IMG/VR virus record: IMGVR_UViG_3300025671_000708
Span: 1-20,064 of that record
Source of the DNA: a virus
DNA: 20,064 bases
Strand: one strand, 5' to 3'
The notes under the pieces: model-generated
What the model was told of the DNA's origin: nothing
The model's input: the letters and a program-made list of their open reading frames with translations, nothing else
Databases searched by the model: none
Translations under genes and position numbers: made by a program
In this document: piece by piece, positions 6,871 through 14,133 of the stretch
Position numbering within the stretch: position 1 is the stretch's first letter
Layout: every line of letters starts with the position of its first letter

Positions 6871-9276
6871 ATGGTACTTGATCCTAGGACCTTGACTCCT
6901 GCCGCTGTTAAATCAATGTTTTTAACACAGCAACAGCCAACCCTTAGACAATCTGTAGTTAATCAAGCTAGTCAACAGCCGATGTCGCTAGCTGATTTAA
7001 TACAGGGCCAAGCTGGTGCGCAACCGCAAAACCAGCCTACAAGCGCGGGTATTTTAGATAATCTGACAAATAAACAAGCGATGGATATTGGTACTCAAAT
7101 GTTTGGGCCAACCCTAGCTAACGCTGATCCTAAAAAGATCGTTTCTATGGCGACAGATAATCCTGATGACGTAGACCCAGCGATGGAAGAACTGTACAGG
7201 TCTAATCCTGACTTGGCTAAAATTTTAGGTGCATCAACTAAACTAGCTGAAGAAGAAAAAGCTACTTCTGATCTTTTAGCAAATATTCTCAATGATAAAA
7301 CAACACCTGACGAAGCTAGGGCAGAAGTTAATAAATTCTTCGGAACTGACCCTGATAAAGAAACACCTGTTTGGGCAGATGTTGCCTTAACTGTTGGTTT
7401 AAGCCTACTACAAGGCGAGGGCGGTAAGGGTGAGTTTCTTTCTGACCTTGGAGCCGCTGGACAAAAAGGATTCGCTGTTGCTAAACAACGTGGCGCTGAA
7501 AAACGTGCGCGTTCAGACACTCTTAATAAGTTAGCTTTTGGTATTTATCGTGAAGATGAAAAGCAAAGAACTACGCTAGCCGCCCAGCTTCGTCAAAACT
7601 TGAGTAAACTTCGCACCGATCAACAAAAGTTTGGTCTGGACATGGCAAAGTATTTTCAAAAAGAAGAAGAAATAGATGCCACTATAGCGAAAAACCGTGG
7701 TACGGCAATTACTCAAACTTTAAATACTCTTTCTGACGATTTAAAAGCTAAAGCGTTTCCTATTATTGCTCGTAACGCTGATGTATTTAAAGGCGTTGAG
7801 CCAGATAATGTAGCGTCTACTATGTTCGGCTTACTAAAAAGCAAGGGCTTAAATCTTGATGAGGTTTCGAATTCTAAGAATATTGTAGAGTCTAGCTTTA
7901 CTATTACTGATAAGGAAACTTATGACGCATATAAAGCTAAGTTCCCTAATCGGTTCCCTGAAGAATTTCAACAGGGCAAGGAATACAAGGTTGAAGGTTT
8001 TAGCGATAAGTCTAAAGCTGGAACAGATATGGCGCTTACAAACGTCCTTGGTGTACAAAAGTCTGTAGGCGGTCAAGATAGTATTACTCGTTTATTAACT
8101 CAAAGAGACGAGCTTCAAAGAGCTATTCTAAACACAACTGACGAGACTGAAAAGAAAAGGCTACAGGCACAGCTTGGTTCTATTCAAGGTGCTATTGATT
8201 TACAATCAACTCGTAAAGCTCCTTTATCTTATGTGTTTGCTGACGGTCAAATGGTTGCGGCTGGCGAAGGCGCGGCTGGAGCGTACCAACAAGCCGATGC
8301 AATTTCTAAAGCAACTGAATTAGGTAAACAAGCTAACGCTCTTGCTTCAGCTTATGGTCTAGCCGACGGTCTTTCTCAAACTTTGGCTTCTACACCAACT
8401 CCTGCGGATTCAACTGGTGTCTTTGCATTACTTGGTAAATTTTCTGGTGGTGTTAGAGGCCAGCTCGGCACTGTAATAAACGCTTTTGGTGATAAGGCTT
8501 CTGACAACGAAGGTTCTTATCTTAGTGGGAATATTACAGACTCTATGCGAAGCAGTACAGAAAGAGCTGTGTCAGGTGGGCTTGGAGCAGGTAAGTATAG
8601 CGTAGGGCAAGTTTTTAAGGCTTTTGAAAAAGCTACCGCAGGCAACACCGAACTGCGAAGCCAACTTATGAGCTTTGCATACGCTCTAGCGGGTAGCCGA
8701 GAAACAGGTAAGCTGACAGATAAAGACGTTGCGGCAGCTCTTGTTACATTCGGTGGCGGTGATATTGCAGAAGGTAAATGGTTTGGTAATCCAGACGTAC
8801 TTGTTACTGGTATTAACCAAGCCTTAACAACAGCTACTAATGATTTTGCTATACGCTATAATAAACTTCACCAAAGCCCCGGAAATCTAAAATATTTAAA
8901 AGATGTTGAAGGCTTAGATGACGAGAGTATTGCAAAGCGCACAGCGTTTGACGTAAACGACTTCTTAAAAAAGAACGAAGGTATTAGAAAAGGTCTTAGT
9001 AGCCGAGTTATTTATGACGGTGCGGGTATTAAAATGCAAGGTCTTGATAAATATCGAGGTGATGGCGGCGGCGCTGTAGACTCTCCACAAGGTTCAACAG
9101 GGTTATCGTCAAACGCTTTAAATTATATAGGTGTTCTTAATAATTCAGCGGCTCGTAATAAGCTAGACCCGTCAGACGCAAATTATTTATCTAATGATCA
9201 GTTAGATATGATTGTTAAATCAATTCCTGCAGACATATTAGCTGAAATTAAAGAGTATAGAGCAAGGAACCAGTAG
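6871..9276 (+). CDS. Putative large internal virion protein, 801 residues
   Basis: AGGAG at 6859-6863 precedes ATG 6871; the TAG at 9274-9276 overlaps the GTG of the next gene by one base. The N-terminal 60 residues are rich in Gln and Pro (FLTQQQP, SQQPMSLADLIQGQAGAQPQ). Residues about 170-200 (ADVALTVGLSLLQGEGGKGE, then FLSDLGAAGQKGFAVAKQRG) begin a long helical, charged region up to about 280 that may form a coiled coil. The rest is mostly helical with a Ser/Gly-rich section near 500-580. No lytic transglycosylase, peptidase or nucleotide-binding motif was found. Size, composition and neighbours suit a podovirus internal core or ejection protein; no homologue is named with confidence. Confidence 0.7.
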   Translation: MVLDPRTLTPAAVKSMFLTQQQPTLRQSVVNQASQQPMSLADLIQGQAGAQPQNQPTSAGILDNLTNKQAMDIGTQMFGPTLANADPKKIVSMATDNPDDVDPAMEELYRSNPDLAKILGASTKLAEEEKATSDLLANILNDKTTPDEARAEVNKFFGTDPDKETPVWADVALTVGLSLLQGEGGKGEFLSDLGAAGQKGFAVAKQRGAEKRARSDTLNKLAFGIYREDEKQRTTLAAQLRQNLSKLRTDQQKFGLDMAKYFQKEEEIDATIAKNRGTAITQTLNTLSDDLKAKAFPIIARNADVFKGVEPDNVASTMFGLLKSKGLNLDEVSNSKNIVESSFTITDKETYDAYKAKFPNRFPEEFQQGKEYKVEGFSDKSKAGTDMALTNVLGVQKSVGGQDSITRLLTQRDELQRAILNTTDETEKKRLQAQLGSIQGAIDLQSTRKAPLSYVFADGQMVAAGEGAAGAYQQADAISKATELGKQANALASAYGLADGLSQTLASTPTPADSTGVFALLGKFSGGVRGQLGTVINAFGDKASDNEGSYLSGNITDSMRSSTERAVSGGLGAGKYSVGQVFKAFEKATAGNTELRSQLMSFAYALAGSRETGKLTDKDVAAALVTFGGGDIAEGKWFGNPDVLVTGINQALTTATNDFAIRYNKLHQSPGNLKYLKDVEGLDDESIAKRTAFDVNDFLKKNEGIRKGLSSRVIYDGAGIKMQGLDKYRGDGGGAVDSPQGSTGLSSNALNYIGVLNNSAARNKLDPSDANYLSNDQLDMIVKSIPADILAEIKEYRARNQ

Positions 9277-12209
9277 TGGCGCAAAACGATATCATCGACC
9301 TTGATCCTTTGATCTTGCAAAGATTAGATTCTTCTGCGGCTCAAGCTAGAGCTGGCGGAGCGATACCTAATGCTGATCCTAATGCTCTTAGTGGTCCTTT
9401 CTTTATGCCGCCAGAGCCAACAGGGTTTGAAGGCCAAGGATATTCAGCAGACTTTATGTCGCCGGAGGATGAATTTATTCAACCTATGCGCGAGTCTATG
9501 GCTACGAAACTTCAAAGAGCTGGCGTATTAAATGAAGGCGCACCGACTGGTCTTCGGTTTGATTTAAGTACCGCTTCTGTCTATGACCAAGACTTACAAA
9601 CTAAAAATGTCGAACATAATTTAAAGCGGTATTTTAAAGATAAAGGTCTAGTCAATGACGACTATGACTTTGCTGTTCGTGTTGGTCCTGTAAGCGAACG
9701 GCTTGAGTTCAAAGACCCAAGATTCGACGGCAAATATAACGTGCTTGACGCTTTTGGTATAAAAGATATACAGGGCGACATAGCAGACGTTTCAGTTGAT
9801 ACCTTATTGCCAATCGCGGCTGAAGTCACAGCGGGTGTCGGGACTGCTATGGTTCCGGGTGTTGGTCAAGTTCCGGGTGCGCCTATTGCGGCGGCGGCAC
9901 TAGCGGCGACAATAACATCTTTTGGTAGGCTGAAATACGCTCAGTCTCAAGGATATCTTGCGCCTGAAGTTAACGATGAAGAAATAGTTTATCAAGCCTT
10001 AAAAGAAGGCGGGCTGAGTGCTGCTTTCGGTCTGGGCGGTCAAGCTGTATTTAAAATGGCTAAACCTGTACTACGCTCACTTGGTATGGCTAATCCTAAG
10101 TTTCAGTTTGATATAGACGAAGAAGTTTTCTTACGAGCATACGAAAGATATATGGCAACTCCAGCTGGTAAAACAGCCGCAGAAAAAGGAGTTATGCCTA
10201 GCTCTGCTCAGCTTTTAGAACAAGTATCAAAAGACCAATCTATTTCTTCTGCCGAACGCGGTATTCTTCAGGCTTCTGCAGAAGAATTAGCGGCTCAAGA
10301 AGCAAAGGTGGCTACCTCCCCTGCGCGAGATATTGCGGAAGGTGTTTTAACACCAAGTAGAACTAGAACACTCGAAGCAGAACGAGCTGTTACTGAAGCG
10401 GCTGAAAGTGGAACAATGCCTGTTGGTGTTGCGGGTACTTCAGCGCGGATGGGTGAATCAGAGGCGGCGGCTCTTGGAACTGGGATTCAACGCGAAGCTA
10501 TTGTTCAAGCTGAAACACTTGGTCAACAAGCTCAACGTACTTTAGATACAGAGCTTGCTAATGTTCAAACTGTTATAGACGATGCGGTAAACTTACCAGA
10601 AAGTTTAGCTAGTCCCTCGCAAGTCGGTACGTCTGCAAGAGACGCTATCGGAGAGTCTTATCAAAAAGCTGCAGACGCTATCGGTAAAGCATATGAAGAT
10701 GTCTTTACGCGGTGGACAGCGGCTACAGGCAATACACTTGATTCAACAACTGTTGGTATTAAGCCATCAGAAGCGGCTCGTCTTGCCGCTGATATTCGTA
10801 AAACTTTTGGCGACAGACCTTTCTTGAATGACGCAGAACGTAATGTTGTTGAAAAAGTTTATAAGAACTTTGTAACTGGTGAACGCGGCGGCGCTCTTTC
10901 AGTAAAGGAAGTCTCGCTTCGTACAATTAACGAAAACCTCCGCGACCTTCGTAGACTTGAGCGCCAAGCCTACAGAAAAACATTAAGCGGAGAGGACGCT
11001 CCGTATCCTGAAACTCTTTCTAAGATGGTAGACGCCTTAGAAGAAACAAGACGTCGGGTACTATCACGCAAAGATGCACCTCCGGGGTTAGCTGACGAGC
11101 TACGGGCTTTAGACGATCAGTTTGCAGACTTTTCTACAAAGTTTCGTAATGTACAAAAATCAGCTGTTGCTAAACTTCGTACAGCTAAAAGTCCAGAAGC
11201 CGCATTTAATATGGTCTTTCAAAAAGATCGGTTAGGTCGCACCGCCGCCCTTGACATTGCGGACGAACTAAAGCTACCAGAAAACGCAGATTTATTTGCT
11301 ACGGTTGGACAAACCATACGCAAAAAATGGCTAGATACTGTTGTAAAGCGTGATCCTAAGACGGGGTCTATTACTAAAATTGATGTAGCCGCACATAATA
11401 AGTTCCTTGACGAATATGGCGCGGTTATGGAATCGTATCTTAGCTCTGCAGAAAGAAACGCTCTTGGTTCTGCTACACAGCTAGCTGACAGAGTAATTGA
11501 AGCTAACGCTCGTCGGACTGCAGCTTTACGAGAAATAAATAATAAACTTGAGCTTGGTGGCGGTAAAATCCTAGAGCCAGAGCGTATCTTTGAAGAAACA
11601 TGGAAGAAGGGCCGTATTTCAAGATTTGATGAAGTCTTGCTTTCTTTAAATAAAGATGAAGGTCTTAAAGATACTTTCAAGGCTTTCGTTTATAAAGATA
11701 TGTTTGACCCAGCGGCTGGTCGTACAAAAACTATAAACGGTCGTGAGGTTATTGACCCTGACCAAATGCGCCAATATATTGACGGTAACAAGGACAAACT
11801 AGGTAAACTGTTTGGTCAAGATTATGTAAATAACTTACGGGTCGTTGTTGATGCTGTAGAAGCGGCACTTACAGAAGTACCTACACGGGGCGCTCGTAGA
11901 GAAAATAATTTCTTAACACAGGCCGTCCGTTCTTATGTCGGTGTGTTTACTCGTCCCGGTCGTGTTATTACTGCCTTTAACAAAATACGCGGTCGCGTTA
12001 GCGAAGACGCCATGACCCTTGGCCTTTCTGATCCTCGCAAACTAGCAGAGATGGCTAAGTCAGCTAGACGTGGACCAATAGTTAAGGAAGTCGATCGTGA
12101 GCTTGGTCGTATATTCCTTGGTCGGTATGACTACCCCTCTAATTCTGAACTAGATGTTTATAAACCTTCCCAAGCACAGGCTATTCTTGACGAACTAGAG
12201 GCACGGTAA
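9276..12209 (+). CDS. Putative large internal virion protein, 977 residues, GTG start
   Basis: The start is GTG at 9276, sharing its G with the preceding TAG, so translation probably depends on the upstream gene. The product is the largest in the window. Residues about 176-215 are an uncharged Ala/Gly/Pro/Val stretch (LLPIAAEVTAGVGTAMVPGV and on to AAAALAATITSF) that could cross or line a membrane. Residues about 330-450 are Ala/Glu-rich and likely coiled coil, followed by several long charged helices (RRLERQAYRKTL, RRRVLSRKD). The C-terminal quarter is basic (RGARRENNFL, SARRGPIVKE). No catalytic motif is evident. As the last and longest of the ejection-type genes it sits where T7-like phages carry their biggest internal core protein, but no sequence kinship to T7 gp16 is claimed. 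Confidence 0.7.
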   Translation: MAQNDIIDLDPLILQRLDSSAAQARAGGAIPNADPNALSGPFFMPPEPTGFEGQGYSADFMSPEDEFIQPMRESMATKLQRAGVLNEGAPTGLRFDLSTASVYDQDLQTKNVEHNLKRYFKDKGLVNDDYDFAVRVGPVSERLEFKDPRFDGKYNVLDAFGIKDIQGDIADVSVDTLLPIAAEVTAGVGTAMVPGVGQVPGAPIAAAALAATITSFGRLKYAQSQGYLAPEVNDEEIVYQALKEGGLSAAFGLGGQAVFKMAKPVLRSLGMANPKFQFDIDEEVFLRAYERYMATPAGKTAAEKGVMPSSAQLLEQVSKDQSISSAERGILQASAEELAAQEAKVATSPARDIAEGVLTPSRTRTLEAERAVTEAAESGTMPVGVAGTSARMGESEAAALGTGIQREAIVQAETLGQQAQRTLDTELANVQTVIDDAVNLPESLASPSQVGTSARDAIGESYQKAADAIGKAYEDVFTRWTAATGNTLDSTTVGIKPSEAARLAADIRKTFGDRPFLNDAERNVVEKVYKNFVTGERGGALSVKEVSLRTINENLRDLRRLERQAYRKTLSGEDAPYPETLSKMVDALEETRRRVLSRKDAPPGLADELRALDDQFADFSTKFRNVQKSAVAKLRTAKSPEAAFNMVFQKDRLGRTAALDIADELKLPENADLFATVGQTIRKKWLDTVVKRDPKTGSITKIDVAAHNKFLDEYGAVMESYLSSAERNALGSATQLADRVIEANARRTAALREINNKLELGGGKILEPERIFEETWKKGRISRFDEVLLSLNKDEGLKDTFKAFVYKDMFDPAAGRTKTINGREVIDPDQMRQYIDGNKDKLGKLFGQDYVNNLRVVVDAVEAALTEVPTRGARRENNFLTQAVRSYVGVFTRPGRVITAFNKIRGRVSEDAMTLGLSDPRKLAEMAKSARRGPIVKEVDRELGRIFLGRYDYPSNSELDVYKPSQAQAILDELEAR

Positions 12210-12210
12210 A

Positions 12211-12705
12211 ATGGTCGTAGCTGAAGTCCTCACTGGTATCGCTCTTGTTCAGCAATCAGTAAAGTTCATAAAAGATAATATCAATACTGCTAAAGATATT
12301 GGTGATATTGCTAGCCAGATAGACGATCTATTCCGAGGCGAAAAAGAAGTACAACAGCTTCGAAATAAGAAAGCAGGGTCAGTAAGTCTTGGCGATCAGT
12401 TTGGTGTTAACAGCGTAGCAAAAGAAGTTATTGACTCTAAACTAGCCGCTGAAAAAATGCAAGAAATAAGGACTCTTGTTGATCTGCGATTTGGTCCGGG
12501 AACGTGGCAAGGTATCTTAGACGAGCGAGCTAAACGCATACAAGAAGCAAAAGAAGCCGCCGCTAGAGCTAGAAAACAAGCCATGGAAGAGCGTCAAGAA
12601 ATGTTAGACGCTTTAAAGCTGGCGGGGGTCATTGGTACTGTTGTTGCTATATCTGTCGGGTTATTTATCTTCCTAGCAATGTCTGTTCAGGCGGAACCAT
12701 CATGA
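12211..12705 (+). CDS. C-terminally anchored coiled-coil phage protein, 164 residues
   Basis: ATG 12211 lies one base after the preceding TAA. The N-terminal 25 residues (VVAEVLTGIALVQQSVKFIK) are mildly hydrophobic; residues about 104-132 are a strongly charged Ala/Arg/Glu helix (ERAKRIQEAKEAAARARKQA) and residues about 138-158 form one clear transmembrane segment (GVIGTVVAISVGLFIFLAMS) followed by only VQAEPS. It therefore looks tail-anchored with a cytoplasmic or virion-internal coiled coil. I recognise it as a frequent partner of internal virion genes in marine podoviruses but know no function. It could belong to the ejection apparatus or be the first lysis gene (spanin-like, though inner-membrane spanins normally have an N-terminal segment). 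Confidence 0.65.
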   Translation: MVVAEVLTGIALVQQSVKFIKDNINTAKDIGDIASQIDDLFRGEKEVQQLRNKKAGSVSLGDQFGVNSVAKEVIDSKLAAEKMQEIRTLVDLRFGPGTWQGILDERAKRIQEAKEAAARARKQAMEERQEMLDALKLAGVIGTVVAISVGLFIFLAMSVQAEPS

Positions 12706-12920
12706 CTGTAGATAAGTTTTTAGAATGGAAAATCCTCCCAAGGTTTATGATGCTAGTTTCTACAGCAATGAGCTGGCGGTGCGCCGAATGGTTTATGGCC
12801 TTACCAGAGCCAACCGCTTCCCAAAGCGCGTTTGTATCTGTCGTTATGGGCGTTATGACTGGCGTCTTCGGTATCTGGATGGGTCACGAACATAAAGCCT
12901 CGCCTAAAAAAGAATCATGA
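12702..12920 (+). CDS. Small two-TM protein, holin candidate
   Basis: The ATG overlaps the previous TGA (ATGA at 12702-12705). The 72-residue product starts MTVDKFLEWKILPRFMMLVS and has two hydrophobic segments: about 12-32 (one Arg and one Glu within it) and about 42-62 (AFVSVVMGVMTGVFGIWMG), then a short basic tail with HKASPKKES. Small size, two membrane passes, charged C-terminus and place four genes before or near the lysozyme suit a holin or an antiholin. A three-TM holin is encoded nearby, so this one may be the partner that sets lysis time. The family is not named by any certain motif. Confidence 0.62.
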   Translation: MTVDKFLEWKILPRFMMLVSTAMSWRCAEWFMALPEPTASQSAFVSVVMGVMTGVFGIWMGHEHKASPKKES

Positions 12921-13123
12921 CTTGGCAAGCTATCGTTATGGCCTGTTACCTCGCCAACCCATCTTTATGTGTTGAGCTAGAGGACCAAAGCTGGTATCCT
13001 ACTCAAGAAAAATGTCAAGTTCGTGCTTTTAAAATGGCCGAAGATGTGCATAAATATATGAAGACACATAAGGCAAAATCTTGGCGCTGTAGGCCGATGC
13101 CAAAAGGAAAGTTGACGCAATGA
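12917..13123 (+). CDS. Small four-cysteine protein in lysis cassette, 68 residues
   Basis: It starts at an ATGA overlap (12917-12920) and ends at another (13120-13123). The short N-terminus (TWQAIVMACYLANPSLCVEL) is hydrophobic and could act as a weak signal or lipobox-free export segment; Cys occur at about residues 10, 18, 33 and 58, and the C-terminus is basic (KAKSWRCRPMPKGKLTQ). Two disulfides in the periplasm are possible. I recognise similar small proteins in marine phages near holins but without a function. Given the cassette, an outer-membrane spanin-like or lysis accessory role is conceivable, but there is no lipoprotein signal. Confidence 0.6.
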   Translation: MTWQAIVMACYLANPSLCVELEDQSWYPTQEKCQVRAFKMAEDVHKYMKTHKAKSWRCRPMPKGKLTQ

Positions 13124-13515
13124 TACAAGCACTTATTGGACCCGCTACTGAGCTTATTGGTAAGTTTGTTGAAGATAAAGATAAGAAGAACCAGCTTGCT
13201 CATGAAATAGCTACAATGGCCGAGCGCCATGCTCAAGAGCTTGCAAAAGGTCAATTAGAAATCAATAAAGCAGAAGCCCAAAGCCGTAGTATTTTTGTAG
13301 CTGGTTGGCGTCCATTTATCGGCTGGACGTGTGGCGTAGCTCTATTGGCTCACTTCTTAATTTTCCCAACAGCAGACGTTATTACAGCGTATATGGGTAT
13401 TCCACCTGTTGAGTACCCAGCTTTTGACATGGACAGCCTTATGACAATTTTGTTAGGCATGCTCGGTTTAGGGGGTATGCGGACGTTTGAGAAATATAAG
13501 AAGGTGTCAAAATGA
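13120..13515 (+). CDS. Holin, GTA-type three-TM family
   Basis: This 131-residue protein has an N-terminal helix, a charged linker (about residues 18-55, VEDKDKKNQLAHEIATMAER and on), then a SRSIFVAGWRPFIGWTCGVA block and hydrophobic segments at about 61-85 and 108-122 (SLMTILLGMLGLGGMRTFEK). The R-P-F-I-G-W block followed by the GLGGMRTFEK end is the hallmark of the holin family first described for gene-transfer-agent release (PF11351 type). It would open the inner membrane so that the lysozyme encoded next can reach the wall. Both ends are ATGA overlaps. The final hydrophobic stretches could be two or three passes. Confidence 0.8.
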   Translation: MIQALIGPATELIGKFVEDKDKKNQLAHEIATMAERHAQELAKGQLEINKAEAQSRSIFVAGWRPFIGWTCGVALLAHFLIFPTADVITAYMGIPPVEYPAFDMDSLMTILLGMLGLGGMRTFEKYKKVSK

Positions 13516-13955
13516 ATATAGATCAGTTAAGAAAAGACTTAGAAGCTGACGAAGGCTGTAAGTATGAAATCTATTTAGACCACTTAGGCTACCCAACTTT
13601 CGGTATTGGACATCTTATTACTAAACAAGATGAAGAGTTCGGAGAGCCAGTTGGCACTCCAATATCTGAGGAACGAGTAAAGAAAATTTTCGAAGAAGAT
13701 ATAGAAATGGTCTTAGAAGATTGCGATGACTTGTTCGAATATTTTGATACTTGCCCAGAAGAAGTTCAGCTAATCTGCGCTAACATGTGCTTCAATCTTG
13801 GCTACCCTAGGCTTTCTAAATTTGAAAACTTTAGGGATGCGGTAGATAATGAAGACTGGCAAAAAGCCGCAGATGAGATGGTCGACTCACGTTGGTATCG
13901 TCAAGTAACTAACCGTGCTGAGCGTCTTGTTCAGCGGATGCGAGCGGTTGAATAG
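13512..13955 (+). CDS. Endolysin, T4-type lysozyme (GH24)
   Basis: The 147-residue product aligns in outline with T4 lysozyme: D-E-G at residues 13-15, L-D at 22-23, and Y-P-T-F-G-I-G-H-L at 27-35, giving a Glu14 / Asp23 / Thr29 triad with the same spacing as Glu11 / Asp20 / Thr26 of T4. Further matches are TPISEERVKKIFEEDI, the N-M-x-F-N-L-G turn and SRWYRQVTNRAERL near the end. It cleaves the glycan strand of peptidoglycan. No signal or SAR segment is present, so export depends on a holin; the gene overlaps the three-TM holin at ATGA (13512-13515). Its last 47 bases are shared with the opposite-strand regulator gene. At 147 residues it is a little shorter than T4 lysozyme. Confidence 0.92.
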   Translation: MNIDQLRKDLEADEGCKYEIYLDHLGYPTFGIGHLITKQDEEFGEPVGTPISEERVKKIFEEDIEMVLEDCDDLFEYFDTCPEEVQLICANMCFNLGYPRLSKFENFRDAVDNEDWQKAADEMVDSRWYRQVTNRAERLVQRMRAVE

Positions 13956-14133
13956 AAACTTCATAACCCATCTTATTTAGGACTTTATTGAAGTTAGCCA
14001 GCGTTGGTTGTCTTTGTTTAGACTCCCAAGTGTATACTGTTATCAGGCTAACACCTGTACCGTCCGTAACTTCTTTTTGACTTAAACCAGAAGTCTTTCG
14101 TATCGTTTTAAATTCTTCGATTAAATCAGCCAT
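13909..14133 (-). CDS. XRE-type helix-turn-helix regulator, 74 residues
   Basis: The frame reads MADLIEEFKTIRKTSGLSQ, then K-E-V-T-D-G-T-G-V-S-L-I-T-V-Y-T-W-E-S, Q-P-T-L-A-N-F, a standard Cro/CI helix-turn-helix (helices 2-3 around residues 18-40). ATG 14133 is chosen, but TTG 14142 in the same frame (77 residues) lies four bases after an AGGAG and may be the real start; the ATG is 13 bases from that site. The gene overlaps the end of the SNF2 helicase by 13 bases, so it is the second gene of that reverse operon, and its 3' end overlaps the lysozyme gene tail to tail. It may repress the adjacent divergent control region or act as an antitoxin-like regulator without a visible toxin. Confidence 0.82.
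   Translation of the reverse strand: MADLIEEFKTIRKTSGLSQKEVTDGTGVSLITVYTWESKQRQPTLANFNKVLNKMGYEVSIQPLASAEQDAQHG

Noticed and set aside
7095-7520. 141-codon open frame on the reverse strand
   Set aside because: Shadow of the 801-residue gene; low-complexity Ser/Leu/Pro translation.
11219-11680. 153-codon open frame on the reverse strand
   Set aside because: Lies wholly inside the 977-residue structural gene, with Ser/Arg/Leu-rich composition typical of an antisense shadow and no recognisable motif.
13957-13995. AACTTCA...TGAAGTT inverted repeat as a terminator between convergent genes
   Set aside because: Seven-base arms with a 25-base loop, within coding sequence of the regulator and without a U-tract; likely chance.
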